Positions 16,201-23,951 of a stretch of 41,674 nucleotides of DNA are shown piece after piece. This DNA is from Myxococcales bacterium (GTDB lineage Bacteria; Myxococcota_A; Polyangia; Haliangiales; Haliangiaceae): NCBI GenBank assembly GCA_028287115.1, contig JAQBQF010000256.1, forward strand, positions 1-41,674, read 5' to 3'. The translations under genes were made by a program, and so were the position numbers. A model generated the notes under the pieces. The model did not search any database, was not told the DNA's origin, and saw nothing but the letters and a program-made list of their open reading frames with translations. How positions within the stretch are numbered: position 1 is the stretch's first letter; every line of letters begins with the position of its first letter.

Positions 16201-18675
16201 GAGATCGAGCGCGCGCACCGCCGCCTCCGGCGTTCCCATCGCAGGCATCGGCCGGCCACCATCGAGCCGCTCCAGGATCTGGGCGAGCTCTGGCCAACGC
16301 TGCGCACGCTCGTAGAGCTCGGAGAGCGCGGCGAGTGCGTCGGGATCGGCGGGCGACGCCTTCAGCGTCTGTTCCCAGCGCTCGAGCGCGGTGACATCGT
16401 CTTGTCGATCGGTCGCGAGCTTCGCGAGCCGCTTGAGCAGCTTCGCGCGCTCGGCCGGGCTCGACGAAGCCGCCGCGTGATACTCGAGCGTCTGCTCGAT
16501 CCGCGGATCACCCGCCTTCTCGAGCACGCGCTCCATGCGCTCGAGCGCGTCTCGATCGCCGGTCAACAGCTCGAGCACCGCGCCGCACGCGTAGACGACA
16601 CCTTCGACATCGGCGAGCCGCGTTTCGTAAAGAATCGCGAGCCGGCGCAACGTGGTCAGCCGCTCCGACCGCTTCGCGACCGGCCATTCCTTCGGCGCAT
16701 CCGCCGGCCGCCCCGAGCGCGCCATCTGCGCCGCGAGCTTGTCCGCGTCGAGATCGAGCTGGCGCCGCAGCGTGTTCGCGAGGCCGACGTCGTCGCCTTC
16801 GCGTTCGTACAGCTCGGCGAGCGCCTTCATGGTCGCGTCGTCATCGGGATTTTCGGTGAGGATCTGCTCGTAGAGCTCGATCGCGCGGCGCGGCTCGATC
16901 TGGCGCTCGCGATACGTCTGCGCCATCTTCTTGAGCGTGTGCGTTCGCGTCACCGGATCGCCGGCGGCGGCGACCTCGGCCTCGAGGCTCGTGACGAGCT
17001 GCTCCCACATCTTCGAGCGCGCGGACAGGCGGCGCAGCGCTTCGGCGACCTTGGGGGACCCGGGCTCGAGCTCCGCGATCCGTTGCCACGCGTCGATCGC
17101 GCGCGGAATGTCGCCGAGCCGTAGCTCGGCAAGTTGCGCGACTTCCTCGAGCCTCCGCACGAGATCGTCGGCGTCCGCGCCGGCTTCGCGCGCGTTATCG
17201 AGCGCGAACTCGTAGAGATCGATGAGCCCGCGCCAATCGCGGCGCTCGCGAAAATGGTCGACGTATCGCGCGAGCGCTTCTTCGTGCGTCGGCATCACGC
17301 CGAGCGCCTGATGCAGCAGCTCCGCGGCGCGATCTCGATCGCCCATGTGCTCGCGCGCGACGGTCGCGAGTTCGAGGATCTCCGCGACCAGCACGTCGGG
17401 CGGCGTGCTCGGATCGGTACCGAGCCCGTTGATCTCGGCTTCGATCAGCCTCGACAGCTTGTCCCACTCCTGGTCTTCGCGCAGCAGCTCGCGCAGCTCG
17501 TGCGCCGCCTTGCTGCCGGCCGGCTCGTACGCGACGAGCTCCATCAAGACTTCGATCAGACCGTCGCGATTCGGGACCTGATTGCGATACAGCGCGGCCC
17601 GCCGCCGCAGGACTTCGACACGCTCGGCGGGATCGGTGACGACCGCGCTGCGATGGCGAAGAATGCCTTCGAGCTCGTCCCATTGGGACGACTGCGACAG
17701 CGCTTGCTCGAGCGCCTGGCTCGAGCCCTTGGAATCGGGCGCGACGCCGACGGCACGGCGGAAGTAGTTGATGCCCGTCGCGTCGTCGCGCGTCGCGAGG
17801 CGCCGCTTGCCGAGCTCGACGAACAGCTCGCCGGCTTTGTGCCGCGTCTGTCCCTCGCGGAAGTTCGGGCTCGCGTAGACCTCGGCGAGGACTTCGGCGA
17901 CTTCTTGCGACTGCGGATCGAGCCGCGCGGCTTCTTCGAGGTGATTCGCGGCGGCTTCGAGGTTCTTGCCTCGCAACGCGAGCTTGCCGAGCGCGAGCCG
18001 GATCTGCGCGGCGCGCGCCGGCGATCCTTGCTTGCCGAGGACCTCGAGCTCCGCCTGATAGAGCTTGGCGACCATCGCTTCGTCGCCGAGCGATTGATAC
18101 AGCGCGCGCGCGGCCTCGAGCGCTTCGGTACGCTGCGGTTCGAGCTTCCAGGCCTGTTGCCAGTGCCAGAGCGCACGGTCGACGCGCCCCAGATGATCGT
18201 TCCACAACCCGGCGGCACGCCGGTGATGCGCGCCGCGGCGCTGCGTGATCTCGGACTTCTTGCCCTTGCCGGCGCCGTCGCGTTTTGCGAGCTCGGTGAG
18301 CTCGTTCTCGATCAGCTCGACCGCAGCAGCTGGATCATTCGGCTCGACGATCTCGAGCAACCGATCCGACGCGCGATCATTGGTCGGATCGAGCTCGAGC
18401 GCGGTCCGCAAATATTCGACCGCGGTCGCCATCTCGCCGAGTACGACCATCGCCTCGCCGGCTTCCGACCAGGCGTCGGCTGCGCGGACGGGATCGCGCT
18501 CGTGCTGCGCCCATGTCGCGCACAGCTCCGCGAGCAGTTCGCCGCGACCCGCGTGACGCAATTCCTGGCGCAACTCCGCGAACCCGCGCGCTTCCGGCTG
18601 CTGGCGAAACACCACGAGCTTCGCCTCGAGGGCGTCTGGCTCGAACCTCTGCGTAGGCAGTGTGTCGTCTGACAT
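10195..18675 (-). CDS. Giant tetratricopeptide-repeat protein
   Basis: About 2,826 residues, made almost entirely of TPR and TPR-like helical hairpins (units such as A-WxR..ELxPxxxxALxAL.RLY). These form protein-interaction superhelices, usually scaffolds. There is no signal peptide or membrane segment, so it is probably cytoplasmic. Two repeat blocks (about 1-1340 and 1515-2550) are separated by a low-complexity Pro/Ala-rich linker. The last 270 residues are a distinct non-TPR domain (NKPYAMRDDESYRGAVEP, then a predicted alpha/beta region with PDITVIAAATPVIVLGPRF) that I do not recognise. I prefer ATG 18675 (MSDDTLPTQRF) over ATG 18723, because a weak GAGCGGG precedes it and the extra 16 residues look non-coding. 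The BMC-P genes start 30 bp downstream. Role unknown; myxobacteria use large TPR proteins in motility and secretion, but nothing here ties it to those. Confidence 0.9.
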   Translation of the reverse strand: MSDDTLPTQRFEPDALEAKLVVFRQQPEARGFAELRQELRHAGRGELLAELCATWAQHERDPVRAADAWSEAGEAMVVLGEMATAVEYLRTALELDPTNDRASDRLLEIVEPNDPAAAVELIENELTELAKRDGAGKGKKSEITQRRGAHHRRAAGLWNDHLGRVDRALWHWQQAWKLEPQRTEALEAARALYQSLGDEAMVAKLYQAELEVLGKQGSPARAAQIRLALGKLALRGKNLEAAANHLEEAARLDPQSQEVAEVLAEVYASPNFREGQTRHKAGELFVELGKRRLATRDDATGINYFRRAVGVAPDSKGSSQALEQALSQSSQWDELEGILRHRSAVVTDPAERVEVLRRRAALYRNQVPNRDGLIEVLMELVAYEPAGSKAAHELRELLREDQEWDKLSRLIEAEINGLGTDPSTPPDVLVAEILELATVAREHMGDRDRAAELLHQALGVMPTHEEALARYVDHFRERRDWRGLIDLYEFALDNAREAGADADDLVRRLEEVAQLAELRLGDIPRAIDAWQRIAELEPGSPKVAEALRRLSARSKMWEQLVTSLEAEVAAAGDPVTRTHTLKKMAQTYRERQIEPRRAIELYEQILTENPDDDATMKALAELYEREGDDVGLANTLRRQLDLDADKLAAQMARSGRPADAPKEWPVAKRSERLTTLRRLAILYETRLADVEGVVYACGAVLELLTGDRDALERMERVLEKAGDPRIEQTLEYHAAASSSPAERAKLLKRLAKLATDRQDDVTALERWEQTLKASPADPDALAALSELYERAQRWPELAQILERLDGGRPMPAMGTPEAAVRALDLERYAVVLDRHLDDPVRAIKAWHRVLELSPRNRAALEALTRLYRAGSKWRELADVLGRQIPLVLSSGQPDDVERASTATMERAEIFEERLGAPAEAIKVLDQLIREINPNHLEAHTALRRLHEARGDFDAAVRIAEREMYLSPEPIRKIARGLEIGMICRDRLGNPTRALQAFKRVLELDPDQDEALSAAADLLAKLDRWKEYVVMLERMLSRLPGREAPDASSSDAEARRGLVQRIAAATADKLGDPKGAFRWWRRAHDEAPDEQTLADVRRAGEAYGLWRELAEVLTDERKRLVAVGGGLPAEPARFVELSRELAALAERRLTDKPRAVLVLSEALAAAPRDGALLGELERLAAEVDSRITWKSLLDAFEIALGSATPAERVDLYLRRSKILDERVGDPKGAVADVLAAFSWAPDREDTRAILANLAPKARAWNDVVAMDTALIERAPATERRVELLRRKAQIIEDQLKDASRAFRCYLIALLLSPEDADTASHLWRLARVIGKYRDVDKTPRAEPPAAAVQGESAIAEAAGAANRAGPVRTHVPKRPTTEPLADIDLTPANLSVGDTTQPIDISELEVAVEQQKRSGLPAATPPSPEGVPAHRAGANPFGTENSTMTLSVNDIAKMVVPPRPPPATATRGKLPPLPPRPPQISRSPRLPGAPPPTPAPAPARKPQAPVRRPPLPTLPNRSFDSPWEELAVAYESLPAPDPASRLRWLYRASEVWETGGKDIARAFDALARAFAAARRAPQGDAEVRARLHRIAQEHKAWDRLADLYETMAEQAETAHGAADLLMEVATIRAEQKRPRDAEAQLRRILGMLPNDATARARLEDFYKSEGRWVELAASLEERTDPRLGTAAPEAERPQLLRDLATIYTDRLQRPHDAIDAFERLRTLSPADISILMKLSELYAAVARWSKVIETLGRVGEIAEGSDEARHALRTIARIYQRELELPERAIDAYNQLVSTWPDDGDAWAALDALYQTQAKWTELGDVLRRRAALSRDPAERAQLLSRRAGVLMDRLDAPEEAAAALRHARTVAPDDPALADQLVTALTKAGREREAAAILEGRIEDAATGTGSKGELAALHIRLGQLRLDKLGDRIGARAAIEQALTLVPEHPTALGVLAALASPDEDPRAFATAKWREAESAIDDDAKLAALMAAGEVLEQRVGDLPGAQAAYERVLALRPYHAEATWALAGLSEKHGDPEAAVRLLEKKLEDETLTPPEKARLLTQLAALSRKAGVEPASERRLLEALGTVPDHIPAIIALADFYAESERWHDLESFLREILDGTTLASAAPALVADCHRRLATAHEKLGRDEEAHQTLVAADRLHRGHLLIKLALGENRYKARRWREAALHLSPLATHEDAARYPTEVAQGLYHAALAEIRSLRPEKAAALYQRALELKPSYAPALQALAEIAMEQGDHRKAADLLTRQATATEEPSERLRLFEALGDMARMMLQDEERARTCYAAALDAAQPLDAKHMPLMEKLLERQALAGDHAGSARTAELMAAFGATAADRASRHLRAAHDYLTANDRVRARAAAERAVENDPYDVEAVDLGSQLAIEQGDVESASNMLTRLLTAKDDRFGAASAAHRALLSYRLGHARTTRGDLRQALPALERAIAIAPESDGAVAARRVLVELAKQGDDPNQPARRDSLLAHLAAITAATGVLADLVMWADELRRQNKLDGARAALELAIACGHTADVHQSAFLSVNKPYAMRDDESYRGAVEPAEHSLLSGPDDPSLAAIATTLAEAAALLWPSLEEMFARSGCAGARRLAASSHAPAVAMFPRLTTALGTGAIMLYQRDEGPDITVIAAATPVIVLGPRFASETPTAAPGEIRALLARAVELTRPEHVVFAGLPGPDATRLVTSVARLFGSAPLREAVSALIADEDVQRAHDEIVKAALPVKLRSRLEQLLQALPPSALDNARYLAGCHRTADRAALLVGGDPAAIVANARARGDTLEHLIRAVGDPRWLPLRQKLGVGIR

Positions 18676-18751
18676 CCCGCTCGGGCGCACGATAACACCG
18701 CGCCGCGCGAAACTGTTGATCACTCACGAGTTACATCGGCGGTCGTCGGGG

Positions 18752-18767
18752 CCGGGCTCGGGCCCGG
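18752..18767 (-). terminator. GC-rich hairpin downstream of the P-loop NTPase gene
   Basis: CCGGGC and GCCCGG flank a 4-base loop in the 157-bp gap between the NTPase stop and the TPR start. It has no T-tract, so termination is only a possibility. Confidence 0.25.
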
Positions 18768-18832
18768 GGTGCGAATCGGCCGTTTTCGCAGCCCCAGAAA
18801 GGGCGTTTGGTGCGGCGCCGGCCAGGCTTAGC

Positions 18833-19513
18833 TCATGCCTCGACGTCGCTATTCTCGACGAGCGCGTACGGCCACGATTCGATGCTCGCCTTGATCGACG
18901 GGGACGGCTTGATCACGGCAGGTCCGGGCGTGCGGACCCGCGGCAGCGACGGTGCCGGCTGAGGCTGCAAGCCACATCGTCCGAGGACGAACTCGACGGC
19001 GCGAACGCGCTCTTGCATCGACACGCTCTCGAGCGGCAAGTAGCTGATCCGATGTTGTTCGAGCATCAGCTTCACCATGCCGTCGATTCGCAGCACCGAA
19101 TCCCACGACACGCCGGCGCGGATGCCGTCGTCCTTGAGCAGCGACTGGTGAGGCCGCAAGAAGAACACGATCCCCTCGCTCACCCACTTCATGTAGTCGA
19201 CGAACCGCTGATCGTTCATCATCGCAGCCGCGTTGGTCGTGTGCTCCGCGACATACGCCAGGTTGTCGAACGCGCGATCCGACACGAACTTGCCGTCGTG
19301 CAGCTTCTCGACGGCGACCTGGCGGGCAAACACGCGCTCCTGGTACTCGGCGACCAGATCCATGTCGGTGCGCAGCGCGTCGAGCCCGGTCTCCATCTCG
19401 GCGAGCACCGCGCGGGCCACTTCGCTGATCATCGGTAGGCCGTAGCGGCGGCTGACGTAGCGGCAGAGCGTCGTCTTTCCCGTGGCGTGGCTCCCGACGA
19501 AGTAGATCCGCAT
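18833..19513 (-). CDS. P-loop NTPase/kinase-like protein (NadR/AAA_28 type)
   Basis: A 226-residue protein that opens with a Walker A loop, MRIYFVGSHATGKTTL (residues 8-16), and continues SEVARAVLAEM and FVSDRAFDNLAYV, the pattern of small ATP-dependent kinases related to the NadR kinase domain. The nucleotide-binding domain covers about 1-185. The last 40 residues are Pro/Ser-rich and probably unstructured. The substrate cannot be read from the sequence: NadR relatives phosphorylate nicotinamide riboside, but many AAA_28 members are uncharacterised. It starts 57 bp after the stop of the hydroxyacid oxidase gene on the same strand. Confidence 0.82.
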   Translation of the reverse strand: MRIYFVGSHATGKTTLCRYVSRRYGLPMISEVARAVLAEMETGLDALRTDMDLVAEYQERVFARQVAVEKLHDGKFVSDRAFDNLAYVAEHTTNAAAMMNDQRFVDYMKWVSEGIVFFLRPHQSLLKDDGIRAGVSWDSVLRIDGMVKLMLEQHRISYLPLESVSMQERVRAVEFVLGRCGLQPQPAPSLPRVRTPGPAVIKPSPSIKASIESWPYALVENSDVEA

Positions 19514-19570
19514 GGCAGATCACATAGGGGATCGGTCTGACAGCCGGGCTCCGCCACTGGGCGCTGACGA

Positions 19571-20650
19571 TCATCGACCCAGGTCGACCAGATCGCGCGT
19601 GATGCTCGCGATATCGGGACAGCCACATAGCGTCATCGCGAGGTCGAGCTCGCGCCGGAGCACCGCGAGCGCGGCTGCGACACCGGGACGGCCGCCGGCG
19701 GCGAGACCCCACAGAATGGGCCTTCCGACGAGCACCGCACGCGCCCCGATCGCGAGCGCCTTGACGACATCGCTGCCACGTCGCACGCCACCGTCGATCA
19801 AGACTTCGCCGGCTCCCGCGACCGCGTCGACGATCCGCGGCAGCACTTCGATCGTCGCGGGTGATGCATCGAGCTGACGGCCGCCGTGGTTCGAGACGAC
19901 CACAGCCGCGGCGCCTTCGGCGATCGCGCGCTTCGCATCGTCGGCGCGCACGATGCCTTTGACGAGCACCGGCAGGCGCGTGATCGAGCGCAGCCAGCCG
20001 ATCGCCTCCCAGGTCAGTCCGGGATCGAGGAGCTCGGCAAAGTACGCGGCGATTCCGGACTCGCCCGCGACCTCCGGCAACCGCGCATACCCGGCCGCGT
20101 GCATGTTCTCGATGCCGAGATCCGGCGGGAGCGCGAACCGATTGCGCACGTCACGCTCGCGCCTCCCGAGCAGCGGCGCGTCGACCGTGAGCACGAGTGC
20201 GCGACATCCGGCGGCCTCGACGCGGCGGACGAGTGCTTCGGTCGCGCTGCGATCCTTGTAGACGTAGAGCTGGAACCACACCGGGCCACTCGCCGCGGCC
20301 ACCACGCGTTCGACCGCCGTGTTCGACAGCGTCGAGAGCACGAAGATCGTTCCCGCGTCGCCGGTGCCGCGAACGCTCGCGAGCTCACCGTCTTTGTGCG
20401 CGAGCCCGTGAAACGCGGTCGGCGCGACGATGATCGGCATCGCGATCGGCTCCCCGAGCACGGTGGTCGCGGGATCGCGATGCGCGACGTCGACGAGCAC
20501 GCGGTAGTGCAGCGTGATCTCGGCGAAGGCATCGAGGTTGCGGCGCAGGCAGCGTTCGTCGTCGGCGCCGCTCGCGTAGTAGTCCCACGTCATCTGTGGC
20601 AGCCGTGCGCGCGCGAGCTGCTCGAGCTCGTGGAGATTCAGGAGCTCCAT
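19571..20650 (-). CDS. FMN-dependent alpha-hydroxyacid oxidase/dehydrogenase
   Basis: A 359-residue TIM-barrel flavoenzyme of the glycolate oxidase/L-lactate oxidase/LldD family, which oxidises L-2-hydroxyacids to 2-oxoacids. The conserved set is complete: DYYASGADDE (Tyr25), PTAFHGLAH, WFQLYVYKD (Tyr129), LTVDAPLLGRRERD (Asp157), VKGI (Lys231), VSNHGGRQLD (catalytic His255, Arg258) and the FMN phosphate loop IDGGVRRGSDVVKALAIGA...GRP. There is no membrane segment, so it is a soluble, probably oxygen-using type. A GTG directly precedes the chosen ATG at 20650. It follows the lipoprotein gene by 34 bp. The substrate is unknown; lactate or glycolate are the common ones. Confidence 0.93.
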   Translation of the reverse strand: MELLNLHELEQLARARLPQMTWDYYASGADDERCLRRNLDAFAEITLHYRVLVDVAHRDPATTVLGEPIAMPIIVAPTAFHGLAHKDGELASVRGTGDAGTIFVLSTLSNTAVERVVAAASGPVWFQLYVYKDRSATEALVRRVEAAGCRALVLTVDAPLLGRRERDVRNRFALPPDLGIENMHAAGYARLPEVAGESGIAAYFAELLDPGLTWEAIGWLRSITRLPVLVKGIVRADDAKRAIAEGAAAVVVSNHGGRQLDASPATIEVLPRIVDAVAGAGEVLIDGGVRRGSDVVKALAIGARAVLVGRPILWGLAAGGRPGVAAALAVLRRELDLAMTLCGCPDIASITRDLVDLGR

Positions 20651-20684
20651 CACAGTGCCATGATCCGAAACGTATTCGAGCGCA

Positions 20685-22166
20685 TCAGTTAGTTACCCGA
20701 AACATGCCGGAGACGTTGGCTCCCGTGGCGTACGGCTTCGCCGGATAGTCGATCGTGCGGAAGTCACCTTGCGCCGGATTGACGAACACCGTGGATGCGA
20801 TCACGTAGACAACGTACGACGTGTTCGATTCGAGGAGCGCCGGATCGATCGTGACGTGCGGATCCGTCGCGACCCACGCGTAGCGATAGTCGAGTGCGGT
20901 CGCGCCGCCGACGTTCGTGACCGCGTGCAGCTGGACGACCCAGTACGTGACCGCGCCCGGAGACGCGACCGACCACGTGAGATCGTGAAGCTGCGATCGA
21001 TCGAGCTCGAGCGAGAACAAGTCGTTGCCGAGCACGAAGCCGTCGAGAGCGGGCAATGATGGAAATGCAATCACGCCGCTCAGGTCTGTCGTCGTCGCGC
21101 AGTCCGGAGCCGGTTTCACGTAGTGCTGTGTGTAGATGGCGAGGGACGTCGCGGTGGCGCCGGGCAGCGTGAGGCTGCGGGCCCGCGCGACCGTCATCTC
21201 GATCGAGACGTCGTGTCCCGGAAACGGATTGCCAACGAGCGTCATGTTGCGATCGATGTCGGTCGTCGGTGTCCCTCCGTCGTAGGCGAGCCACGGCGCG
21301 CCGCCGGGCCCGAGCGAAGGTGTCGGTGCCGCCATCGCGATCCAGTTGAACGCGTTTGTCGGGTACGTAAACGTGCCCGCGGTCGCGGCCGCGATGCGGC
21401 TCAGCTCCGTCGCGACATGTGCCGCGACGTGGATGCAGCGATTCTGGGCGACGGGAGCGATCGTGCAGCTCGCCGGGGTCGTGGCGCCGGGGGTCAGCGA
21501 GACGTCCGCCGAGCACGCCGTCGTGATCCGCGTGTACGGAGGATTCGTGCCGCCCGAGTCGTAGGTGACGACATACGTTCGATCGCTCTTGGCTGCGTCG
21601 AGGAGTCCAATCGGTCCGGACAGCGAGCCGGCGGTTCTCCAGTCGAGCGTGAACGCACCATTGTTGCCATTGGTCCGGACCGTCTGCGTCCACAGTCCGG
21701 TCGTGACGATGACACTCGTTCCGCTGCTGGCACCCGTGGCGGTCACGGACATCACCGTATTCGCCGGAACCGCCGTGCGATCGTAGCGTCCCCACAGCGG
21801 CGGTGCGATGTCGACGTGCGGAGCGGCGAGCTGATACTCGACCGGCTTGGCGCCGTCCGCGACGACGCGCAGGCGATACGGTTGATCGCTCGCGGCTCGC
21901 GAAAATGAAAACGTGCCGTCGGGTTGAACATCGACGTGCGGCGATGATCCGTCTGCGAGCGTGACGCTGAGGGCGAGCGATCGGACCGGCACCTCGGTGA
22001 TCATCGGCGTGTGCTGCGAATCGTTCGTGACCTCGCGGAGGACGTACTTGCCGGTCACCGGATAGGTAGCCGCGTCACTCGGCGGCGAGTCGATCGCGGC
22101 ATCGCCCTCGACTCCCGGTGCCTTGCTACAGGCAGCCAGGATCAAGAGGGCCAAGCCGAAGCGCAT
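20685..22166 (-). CDS. Lipoprotein of unknown function
   Basis: A 493-residue exported protein. ATG 22166 begins MRFGLALLILAACSK, an ideal lipoprotein signal (lipobox LAAC), so this start is preferred to an upstream ATG at 22205 that overlaps the previous gene. After an Asp/Ser-rich tether the chain is beta-rich. Around residues 40-110 it looks like a carboxypeptidase-regulatory or Ig-like fold (VTLADGSSPHVDVQPDGTFSF). No enzyme motif is visible. It lies 35 bp after the transglutaminase fusion gene and may be the surface-exposed part of the same operon. Confidence 0.8.
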   Translation of the reverse strand: MRFGLALLILAACSKAPGVEGDAAIDSPPSDAATYPVTGKYVLREVTNDSQHTPMITEVPVRSLALSVTLADGSSPHVDVQPDGTFSFSRAASDQPYRLRVVADGAKPVEYQLAAPHVDIAPPLWGRYDRTAVPANTVMSVTATGASSGTSVIVTTGLWTQTVRTNGNNGAFTLDWRTAGSLSGPIGLLDAAKSDRTYVVTYDSGGTNPPYTRITTACSADVSLTPGATTPASCTIAPVAQNRCIHVAAHVATELSRIAAATAGTFTYPTNAFNWIAMAAPTPSLGPGGAPWLAYDGGTPTTDIDRNMTLVGNPFPGHDVSIEMTVARARSLTLPGATATSLAIYTQHYVKPAPDCATTTDLSGVIAFPSLPALDGFVLGNDLFSLELDRSQLHDLTWSVASPGAVTYWVVQLHAVTNVGGATALDYRYAWVATDPHVTIDPALLESNTSYVVYVIASTVFVNPAQGDFRTIDYPAKPYATGANVSGMFRVTN

Positions 22167-22201
22167 CCCGCAATCATATACGGCTACCGGCCGTGCATGG
22201 A

Positions 22202-23935
22202 TCACGAGCCGTTGGGCCCGGGGCGGGGCTCCACTTTGACATCCACCGACAACGTCTCACCCCCACCGCCGACGAAGATCGTGCCGCTCGTCGGCGTCGC
22301 GTCGAGGTAGTTGCGACCGACCGCGACGCGCACGTGCTCGGTCTGCGTCAAGATCCCGTTCGTCGGATCGAAGCCCTTCCAACCGATCTGCGGCAGATAT
22401 AGCTGGACCCACGCGTGCGACGCCTCGCTCTGCGCTTGGTTTGCAGACTTCGGTCCCGTGTAGACGTAGCCGCAGACATAACGAGCCGGCACGCCGAGCA
22501 GACGCGCCAGGCAGATGAACAGGTTCGTGAAGTCCTGACACACCCCTCGACGATTCGAATAGACCTCGAACGCCGTCGTGAACACGGTCGTCGCGCCTTG
22601 GATATAGGCGTACTCGCGATGGATCGACTGGTTGATGTCGAGCAGCGTATCGAGCAAGTCGGAGTCGTTGCGCTTGACGAAGCTCATCGCATATTCGATC
22701 AGTTCCGCGAGCTCGGTCTCCGGAAGCTCCGGTGGCAGCAAGAACGGATCGAGCACCTGGCGCTGCCACGGCATCCACACCAGGGGAATCGTCGACTGGA
22801 TCCGCAGCGGCCCAAAGCCGAGCGGATCGACATCCTGAACGTCGACCGTGCTGCGCGCCTCGATCACCATCTCGGTAAATCCGGTCTCGATGTTGACCTT
22901 GCGCACGCGGTTGCCGAACACGTCTTCGTAGTCGCGCGACTGGCACTGCACCGAGACCCGTAGATCGTGCGAGACGAGCGTCTGCAGCCGATCGTGAACA
23001 GGCGTGAGCCGCAAGATGTGTTGCGACCGCTCGATCGGAACCTCGTAGCGGTATGTCGTCTTGTGCACGACGTCGTAGCGGCGCGGCTCGGCACGGCTCG
23101 GCAGCCGCTGTAGTCGCTCCGTCACGAGCGCGCCGCCGGTCGAGCGCTCGGCGATCACGGCGCCCTCCCGGATCACGAGGAGCTGTCCGGGTGCGAGCTG
23201 TCGCCAGGTCATCGCCTTGCCCGCATCGCCGTCGAGCGGCACGAGTTGTTCCGTGCAGACGATAATGCCTTTGCGACTCTTGGCCCCGCGGCGCGTCAGA
23301 TCGACATCGATGTCTTGATCGCCAAAGGCGATCCGCTCGTAAGGAGGTGCGAGCTGTGCGATCCACATCGGGACGCCACGGCGATCGGCGTGCGCGAGCA
23401 GGTCGCGGCCGTCGGTCAGACACAACGTCATGCCGCCGATCTCGTTGAGCTCGGAGATCCAGCCCTGCAAGACGTCGAGATCGATCTCGGCGATGCTGCG
23501 CCACTTGCGGAGCGCGAACTGGTTGAGGAGCTGACAGAACAATTGCTCCGTATCGGTCGCACCGACCGGCTCGAACGGGCCCAAGACATCGGGCGGCTTG
23601 CGATCGAGGCTTCCGGCGTGTGCCATCAGCCAATCGCGGCGGCCCCAGGTCCGCGAGAACGGTTGCGTGTTCGCGTCCGAGAGCGCGCCCCAGGTTGCAT
23701 GCCGGATGTGCAGCACGAACAGCGACGACGCGACTTGTTCCCACGCGAGCGCGAGCTGGCTGCGCATCGACGATTGCGGAGGTGCAGGCTCTTTCAAGAT
23801 CGCGGCAGAAGGTTCGCCGGCCGGGTAGTAGCCGAGCCCCCAACCGTCGGGCAGCGTGCGGCCTGCATCGAGGCAGTGCAGGGTGAACGACGGCGCCAGC
23901 TCGCCTTCAAACGACATCGCGAGCATGTTCGGCAT
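22202..23935 (-). CDS. Class II glutaminase-like domain fused to transglutaminase-like protease domain
   Basis: A 577-residue two-domain protein. Residues 1-270 resemble class II glutamine amidotransferases of the YafJ type: DGWGLGYYP (30-38), HIRHATWG (76-83), AHAGSLD (105-111), DTEQLF (128-133). However, the N-terminus is MPNMLAMSFEG, where the family has MC, so the nucleophilic Cys2 is replaced by Pro; no upstream in-frame Cys exists. Residues 285-577 are a bacterial transglutaminase-like N-domain (HKTTYRYEVPIERSQHILRL) plus core with an intact triad: GVCQDF (Cys466), SHAWVQLYLP (His507) and GFDPTNG (Asp523). Such cores usually act as peptidases or amidases. It is likely cytoplasmic, having no signal. 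It belongs to the ATP-grasp/alpha-E cluster upstream, starting 16 bp after the PA14 lipoprotein. Confidence 0.9.
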   Translation of the reverse strand: MPNMLAMSFEGELAPSFTLHCLDAGRTLPDGWGLGYYPAGEPSAAILKEPAPPQSSMRSQLALAWEQVASSLFVLHIRHATWGALSDANTQPFSRTWGRRDWLMAHAGSLDRKPPDVLGPFEPVGATDTEQLFCQLLNQFALRKWRSIAEIDLDVLQGWISELNEIGGMTLCLTDGRDLLAHADRRGVPMWIAQLAPPYERIAFGDQDIDVDLTRRGAKSRKGIIVCTEQLVPLDGDAGKAMTWRQLAPGQLLVIREGAVIAERSTGGALVTERLQRLPSRAEPRRYDVVHKTTYRYEVPIERSQHILRLTPVHDRLQTLVSHDLRVSVQCQSRDYEDVFGNRVRKVNIETGFTEMVIEARSTVDVQDVDPLGFGPLRIQSTIPLVWMPWQRQVLDPFLLPPELPETELAELIEYAMSFVKRNDSDLLDTLLDINQSIHREYAYIQGATTVFTTAFEVYSNRRGVCQDFTNLFICLARLLGVPARYVCGYVYTGPKSANQAQSEASHAWVQLYLPQIGWKGFDPTNGILTQTEHVRVAVGRNYLDATPTSGTIFVGGGGETLSVDVKVEPRPGPNGS

Positions 23936-23951
23936 GCGCCGCGACTGTAGC

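Noticed and set aside
10219..18672. Many + strand frames of 100-500 codons opposite the TPR gene
   Set aside because: All are antisense shadows; the minus strand shows regular TPR helices without a break over the whole span.
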